The notes beneath the pieces are model-generated. The model was not told the DNA's origin. It searched no databases and saw only the letters and a program-made list of their open reading frames with translations. This document shows, in pieces, positions 60,401-64,000 of a stretch of 64,000 nt of DNA (within the stretch, counting starts at the first letter, position 1; each line of letters begins with the position of its first letter). Origin of the DNA: Lachnospiraceae bacterium (lineage in GTDB: Bacteria > Bacillota > Clostridia > Lachnospirales > Lachnospiraceae); assembly GCA_028689655.1 (NCBI GenBank), contig JAQVCT010000007.1, positions 62,001 to 126,000 on the forward strand, given 5' to 3'. Made by a program: the position numbers and the translations under genes.

Positions 60401-61775
60401 TTACAGGAGCTGATGCCCGGATTGCAGCATTCATCTTTTCCTGCAGTTTGGCAAGGTCGTCTGGATGCACATTTAAGTAGTCTGTTTGTTGCTGTATAGA
60501 TTTCATATTTTCATTGGAATAGCCAAATATTTTATAAAATGCCTGATTGTGAACAACGGGACGAATTCCATTTTGGTCTGCAAGATACAAACACATACCG
60601 CCTGGCACGTGCTCAATCACAGAGGATAGCTGATCCGTCAGCGCCTTGTTTTCCTGTTCGGTTTTTCTGCTTTGAGTCACATCTTCAATGTATTCCACAT
60701 GTGCCTTGATTCCGTTCCAATCAATGAGTTTTCCTCTTAAATGATAAATACTGTCGTTTATAGGATATGGAACATCTCTATCCACAAATTGCGTGTAATG
60801 CATGGAATGAATTTTACAGAACTTACAGGGGGTTGTCTGATGAAACAGGACCTCGTAACACTTTTTTCCTGTGCAGGCCTCTCTGCTCTTTCCAATCAAC
60901 TCAAGACCCCTTTGATTAATGTACAACAAGTCATAATTCACTGTATCACTGACATAGATTGCACTCTGAGATTCATTCACCAGATTGGCATATAGCTGTG
61001 CCATTTTAGGAGATTTCTGAAAAACAGCATGGACGAGGAATCCCTCTTCCTCTGTCTCTATTAAAATGGCGTTTAAATTCACCCATAAAAGCCCGCCATT
61101 TTTAAGGCAAATGCGATAGGCTACATCAATAGGAATGCTATTTTTTATAGCGTCTGTAACAGTCTCCAACACACGAGCCCGATCTTCTCCATATATAATC
61201 CTTGAGGCATCCCCTTTGATATATGCAGCATACTCGTCCTTCGTATATCCACTTAAAGCGGCCACACCATCTGAAAAATACAGCGTTTCAAAATGATCGG
61301 TCAAGCGGTAAATCGCAATACCGCCTGGTATGCTATTGATCAGGTTGTCCATTTCTATCTTATTTTTTTTAAGTGTATCATTTAGCCTTTGCTCTTTTTC
61401 AAGTGCAAAACGAACAAGCACGTTTTTGATACGTGCTTTTATGATTCTTTCGTCAGTAGGCTTTGTAATAAAATCCGCCGCTCCATTTTCCAGAGCTTCC
61501 AACTGATAGCTTTCCTCCGCGGTTACTGCAACTACCGGAATGTTGTTATAGGTACTGCCCTTCAGCCACTTAAGTACTTCAATCCCATCCATCACCGGCA
61601 TTATCATGTCAAGTAGAACAACTGAAATATTCTTGCTGTGCTTTTGGATGACATCGATAGCCTCTTTTCCGTTTCCCGCATATAAAATTTCATACTCATC
61701 GGAAAAGACAGCCGTCATTACCGCCCTATTTGTATCAATATCATCGACAATGAGCATAGTTAATTTCGTATCCAT
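57444..61775 (-). CDS. Cytosolic hybrid histidine kinase, REC-multiPAS-HisKA-HATPase-REC
   Basis: A 1443-residue protein without membrane spans. It begins with a receiver domain (Asp56 in VLLDMIMPVMDG), then at least five PAS-like modules (about 135-1030), including CKFCKIHSMHYTQFVDRDVP, a Cys-rich PAS segment that might bind a metal or heme. HisKA has His1071 in RMSHDIRTPMNAIIGM, the ATPase domain NLLSNAVKFT and GTGLGLAI, and the C-terminal receiver has Asp1363. It is the first gene of the pair; a phosphorelay with its neighbour is likely but unproven. Confidence 0.92.
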   Translation of the reverse strand: MDTKLTMLIVDDIDTNRAVMTAVFSDEYEILYAGNGKEAIDVIQKHSKNISVVLLDMIMPVMDGIEVLKWLKGSTYNNIPVVAVTAEESYQLEALENGAADFITKPTDERIIKARIKNVLVRFALEKEQRLNDTLKKNKIEMDNLINSIPGGIAIYRLTDHFETLYFSDGVAALSGYTKDEYAAYIKGDASRIIYGEDRARVLETVTDAIKNSIPIDVAYRICLKNGGLLWVNLNAILIETEEEGFLVHAVFQKSPKMAQLYANLVNESQSAIYVSDTVNYDLLYINQRGLELIGKSREACTGKKCYEVLFHQTTPCKFCKIHSMHYTQFVDRDVPYPINDSIYHLRGKLIDWNGIKAHVEYIEDVTQSRKTEQENKALTDQLSSVIEHVPGGMCLYLADQNGIRPVVHNQAFYKIFGYSNENMKSIQQQTDYLNVHPDDLAKLQEKMNAAIRASAPVSHTYRIFNDCKKEYIWIYLNGIIMDQADGTKLCYVSYTDVTEERKVQEQLMQAKNEMQILMKKEEEALNSYRTLVNTVPGGIARYEVVDNKIKTQFYSDGLCELSGYTREERELICREDAMALTYKEDIPLLQETMKYAIENCSNIDLTYRINTKLGIPRWINLRCTYLNSEYGKPTFHAVFTDADKMKSIEDAQKEQQLRYQVAIKSSGINVWEYNIQKDMLTVISNSTRIKQNCFTIENYIHSTIQNGYVREDSLETFYSIFERLKNGVKEVSEDIWYKTTDEVGWWCERVIYTTVFDEKGVPVKAFGAGRDVTREKEAIKKFDEEMSYRAAMQEANIDSLKINLTQNTIIDGDSPFRVLSELIDGNNADLYFSKTVDYILGEKNKEEYRDTFNRQSLLNCFNRGDYSLSMEFSRVFDTNKIYWIKYNVHLMKNPETKDIFAFVVANDTSDENVMKSIMETIARTDYDFFVVVDGTSDRAVDYTVNSGKRLFTEEQPFQERNEMLIRQVVCKEDVERVVEECRISNVLKNIENDNVHKFDFNIREKNGEIHRKQLQLTLIDRERKAYLMTRIDVTGVYNEQVRHQKELEQALISAKQANLAKSDFLARMSHDIRTPMNAIIGMTELAMYEANTPKTAEYLRSIDSSSHFLLGLINDILDLSKIESGKIKLLEEPFTLEEFRRSIETVILPLMEAKHIEFVMNLNSDVNCIMTDKLRYTQIYFNLLSNAVKFTPVGGRIEFSCEHIPDRDGKYGICCTVRDNGIGMSDDFQKRLFEPFTQENRDSNSIEPGTGLGLAIVKNLVEAMGGSIKVSSTIGKGTEFVVEQYVFTAESDAEKEKLSDCFETDIFGTRILLVEDNHLNIVVATNLLERKGCIVELAANGKEAVQQFSQNAAFYYDAILMDVRMPVMGGLEATEQIRNMAKADAKSIPIIAMTADAFVEDQDKTQKAGMNAHLSKPIDPKLLYGTLYASIHEKEAVTKENM

Positions 61776-61903
61776 ACAGCCGCCTCTATCCTTTCCTTAT
61801 TCCCGAATTGCCGTTTGTTTTAACCGGCTTATCCAAGTAGCCAAAACTTCTTTTCTGTTCTCGGCTTCGGTCAGAATGTAATCTTAAAATAAGAAAACTA
61901 CAC

Positions 61904-61932
61904 ATTATCTATAATATGAGTTTTTTTGTCAA
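61904..61932 (-). promoter_or_regulatory. Promoter of the hybrid-kinase operon
   Basis: On the minus strand TTGACA (61927-61932) and GATAAT (61904-61909) are 17 bases apart. The leader to the ATG is about 120 bases and GC-richer than its surroundings, with a possible GCCG/CGGC hairpin. No riboswitch class was recognised in it. Confidence 0.7.
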
Positions 61933-62035
61933 AAGTCAATTTGTTCCGACATACTTGAACTCTTTACAATCAGAAAAAGGACTTCCACTTTTAAAAGCGA
62001 AAGCCCTCGAAAGGCGTATGGACGCTGGAGTAATT

Positions 62036-63130
62036 CTAATTGGAGATGATTCTTCTCACAGTCGCCGGAGTCCTGTAAAATGCGTTGGAAATACGGATGC
62101 CCGTCTTTGGATTGCTGGCATGCACGACCTGTCCGTTTCCGATATAGATCGCCACGTGATTGATGGAACCGCCTTTAGAGTAGAAGAACAGATCTCCTGG
62201 CTGTGCATTCAGCGCATCCACCTTGGTTCCACAGTTTGCCTGTGCCCTTGAAGAGTGGGGCAGGGAAACACCATATTTCTTAAAAATGCTCAGCACAAAT
62301 CCTGAACAATCTGCACCCTTCGTCAGACTGGTTCCACCCCAGACATAGGGATTCCCCACAAATTGCTGTGCATATTTCACCAGATCTACCTTCACATCGG
62401 ATACACCTGAGCCATATAATAATTCTGTCAATGTGACAGCCGTGTCAAGTTTCTCTTCTATCTTCACATACTCATTAGAGACATATGCCACTTCATCATC
62501 CAGCATGATTGCATCCCATCCATCGACCTCCTGAATATTCTGCAATTCTTCTCTTTCTTCCAATTTTTCTACGACTTCCAACTCTTCTCCATTGGGTACC
62601 AGTGTGATGACCTCCGAATCCGTGTTGGGCTCTCCACGTACTTTCAGAGTATCTGTGGTAACAATTGCCATTTTCTTCACAATTTCTTTGGCTCTTTTTT
62701 TCGCCTGTTGTCCCATTAACAGATATTCCTTTGCCACATAGCCTTCCACTTTTCCCGATTTCACATGTGCCCAGCTATCTTTAAAATCAATGATCTCACA
62801 TGCTCCATCTCCAGAGAGTTTGCCTACGATCTTACCATCCTCCGCCGCAGTAGCACGAATATTCAAGTTACCTTCCACATTGGCTATTCCCAGGTTATCA
62901 TAGCCCCACAATGTTTCTTCCTGCTTGTCCTCCAATACTTTGGCCGCTCCTGCATCCTTCAATATCACATCCAGGCTGTCTTTCACATCCAGTGCCTCTG
63001 CTGCTCCTGCTGTTCTCTGACCTATGGACGAGGATACGGTGGTTGCATCTGTACCATTCTGTATGAAAAGGGAGGTACATGACACACAGATCAGCACTCC
63101 CAGTAATCTCTTATATTTCAAATATTTCAA
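62036..63130 (-). CDS. Secreted SH3-NlpC/P60 cell-wall peptidase
   Basis: Cuts peptidoglycan stem peptides. A signal peptide (1-30) is followed by two bacterial SH3 domains (about 75-130, with NLNIRATAAEDGKIVGKL; and 150-225, with TDTLKVRGEPNTDSEVITLV). The NlpC/P60 domain at 245-364 has catalytic Cys275 (GADCSGFVLS), His325 (SINHVAIYIG) and His337 (VVHASN). The start is TTG at 63130 with GGAGGGATTGTT upstream. It is a single-gene transcript with its own promoter; a role in growth or germination cannot be told apart. Confidence 0.93.
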   Translation of the reverse strand: MKYLKYKRLLGVLICVSCTSLFIQNGTDATTVSSSIGQRTAGAAEALDVKDSLDVILKDAGAAKVLEDKQEETLWGYDNLGIANVEGNLNIRATAAEDGKIVGKLSGDGACEIIDFKDSWAHVKSGKVEGYVAKEYLLMGQQAKKRAKEIVKKMAIVTTDTLKVRGEPNTDSEVITLVPNGEELEVVEKLEEREELQNIQEVDGWDAIMLDDEVAYVSNEYVKIEEKLDTAVTLTELLYGSGVSDVKVDLVKYAQQFVGNPYVWGGTSLTKGADCSGFVLSIFKKYGVSLPHSSRAQANCGTKVDALNAQPGDLFFYSKGGSINHVAIYIGNGQVVHASNPKTGIRISNAFYRTPATVRRIISN

Positions 63131-63177
63131 AACAATCCCTCCAAATATTACGTAATTGTTACAAATGTTACTTTTGT

Positions 63178-63205
63178 ATTATATCACACGACTTCTTTCT
63201 GTCAA
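63178..63205 (-). promoter_or_regulatory. Promoter of the NlpC/P60 gene
   Basis: On the minus strand TTGACA (63200-63205) and TATAAT (63178-63183) are 16 bases apart with a TG two bases before the -10 box. Confidence 0.8.
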
Positions 63206-63265
63206 CGATGAATTTGTCATTTCCAGAACCTTCCTGTCACTGCCAACACATACCCTCATCATAGG

Positions 63266-63294
63266 AAAAGGCTGCAACAATCGTTGCAGCCTTT
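63266..63294 (-). terminator. Terminator of the Na/Pi cotransporter gene
   Basis: GGCTGCAAC pairs with GTTGCAGCC over 4 bases with A4 and T3-T4 runs at the sides; TTTTCC follows on the minus strand. Confidence 0.88.
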
Positions 63295-63309
63295 CCTGTA
63301 CAATTCCGT

Positions 63310-64000
63310 TTATGCTTCCTTCTGCTCTTCCCTTTCACTGTCCATAATGGAAAATGCAATGTTGGTGGCATGATCGCCCACGCGCTCCAGACCGGAGACG
63401 ATATCTGAGAATATCATACCTGCTTCTGGGCTGCATTCCTGCTTAGTCAGTCGTTCCACATGTTTCCCCTGGAGTTCTCTTTCTTTCTCATCGATCTTGT
63501 TCTCCAATTCCATGATGTCCGACACATGCTCCTCCGCATTGTGGGCAAATACATCAATGGAATAGCGCATGATACTGTTGACCATATCCATCATCTCGCC
63601 CAGTTCATGCTGTGCCTCTTTACTGAACGCAACACCCGCTTCTTTTCTGCGCTGTGCCGCATCCACAACATTCTCCGCATGATCGCCGATTCGCTCGATG
63701 TCATTTGCCACATGGAATAATGCGCCCATGCTCTTCAAATCCTCAATGGGAAGGGTGGTCTGGTTGATCTTCACCAGATAATTTGTAATTGCATGATTTA
63801 AAAAGTTAATATTTTTTTCTACTTTATAGACTTCCTGAATATCATCTTCGTCTAAGGTAATCAATGCATTCATGGCACGGTTCAAGTTCTCGCTGGCGAG
63901 ATCTGCCATACGTTCCAGCTCGCGGATTACCTCCACCACTGCCGTTGCAGGATTAAATACCACTTTTCCCCCTATATACTTTAACTGGAAGTTCTCTCTG
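63310..64000 (-). CDS. PhoU-like C-terminal part of a Na/phosphate cotransporter, cut by the window edge
   Basis: The open frame continues past base 64000 without a stop; upstream of the GTG at 63963 it still reads ENFQLKYIGGKVVFNPATAV, so that GTG is not the true start. The visible ~229 residues are a PhoU-like helical domain with repeats HVANDIERIGDHAENVV and GLERVGDHATNIAFSIM. YIGG...NPATAV before the domain fits the link in Na/Pi cotransporter II-related proteins rather than free PhoU. The membrane part would lie outside the window. Confidence 0.82.
   Translation of the reverse strand, partial: RENFQLKYIGGKVVFNPATAVVEVIRELERMADLASENLNRAMNALITLDEDDIQEVYKVEKNINFLNHAITNYLVKINQTTLPIEDLKSMGALFHVANDIERIGDHAENVVDAAQRRKEAGVAFSKEAQHELGEMMDMVNSIMRYSIDVFAHNAEEHVSDIMELENKIDEKERELQGKHVERLTKQECSPEAGMIFSDIVSGLERVGDHATNIAFSIMDSEREEQKEA

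Noticed and set aside
61776-61900. Kinase-operon leader considered as a cyclic-di-GMP riboswitch
   Set aside because: The conserved GEMM core motifs could not be found; only a weak GCCG/CGGC hairpin is visible.
63310-63963. Free-standing PhoU starting at 63963
   Set aside because: The frame stays open to the window edge and the upstream residues fit the linker of a Na/Pi cotransporter, so the GTG is internal.
1-64000. CRISPR arrays, tRNA/rRNA genes, insertion sequences, prophage genes
   Set aside because: None was seen: no regularly spaced repeats of CRISPR form, no transposase, integrase or phage structural motifs, and no tRNA cloverleaf was noticed.

Overview
The window looks like a chromosomal segment of a spore-forming anaerobic Firmicute, most likely a Lachnospiraceae-type clostridium. 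The reasons are the complete spoIIIA operon, spoIVB, a pyruvate formate-lyase spare part (GrcA), a rubredoxin-fused flavin reductase, the DUF3793/flavodoxin pair, moderate-to-low GC and strong GGAGG ribosome-binding sites. No tRNA, rRNA, CRISPR array, prophage or insertion sequence was seen. Species cannot be named from the sequence alone.

Layout: 0-10 kb holds the edge of a secreted-protein locus, an HD-GYP protein, ligA, an RluF-type pseudouridine synthase, a DUF523 protein, bioY with a BirA-like operator, the rubredoxin-flavin reductase and a YolD/Y-family polymerase operon. 10-27 kb is an accessory stretch rich in transporters, flavoproteins and regulators: a MATE/flavoprotein operon with a divergent LysR gene, an Fe-alcohol dehydrogenase/MalY pair, a Fic toxin-antitoxin pair, an AraC gene, a LysR/EamA pair, an AgrC/AgrA-like two-component system without a peptide gene, and a DinJ/PIN toxin-antitoxin pair. 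It also carries at least five gene remnants (histidine kinase, DUF3737, MerR, alpha/beta hydrolase, AraC, DUF2000), so it has been repeatedly rearranged.

27-48 kb is conserved core on the minus strand: Asp23 - nusB - xseA - xseB - ispA - dxs - tlyA - nadK - argR - recN - spoIVB, preceded by the spoIIIAA-AH operon with deoB, prfC and a transglutaminase-like lipoprotein between them. This resembles the Bacillus order, but folD is absent, nadK is present, and spo0A does not follow spoIVB. 48-54 kb has grcA, the rpsO-pnp pair with a structured spacer, and a small putatively metal-regulated group (DUF3793, flavodoxin, LCM-type methyltransferase). 54-62 kb holds two very large, membrane-free hybrid histidine kinases in tandem. 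The right edge has an SH3-NlpC/P60 hydrolase and the PhoU-like end of a Na/phosphate cotransporter.

Most promising observations: a nearly identical PerR-like 7-1-7 palindrome lies just after the -10 boxes of both the rubredoxin-flavin reductase and grcA, suggesting one redox regulon; a GTTAG-N6-CTAAC palindrome precedes both DUF3793/flavodoxin and the methyltransferase; a ~97 bp structured element occurs twice in opposite orientation (6.2 and 41.3 kb); spoIIIAG appears to start at CTG; and SpoIIIAE carries a six-residue repeat insertion.
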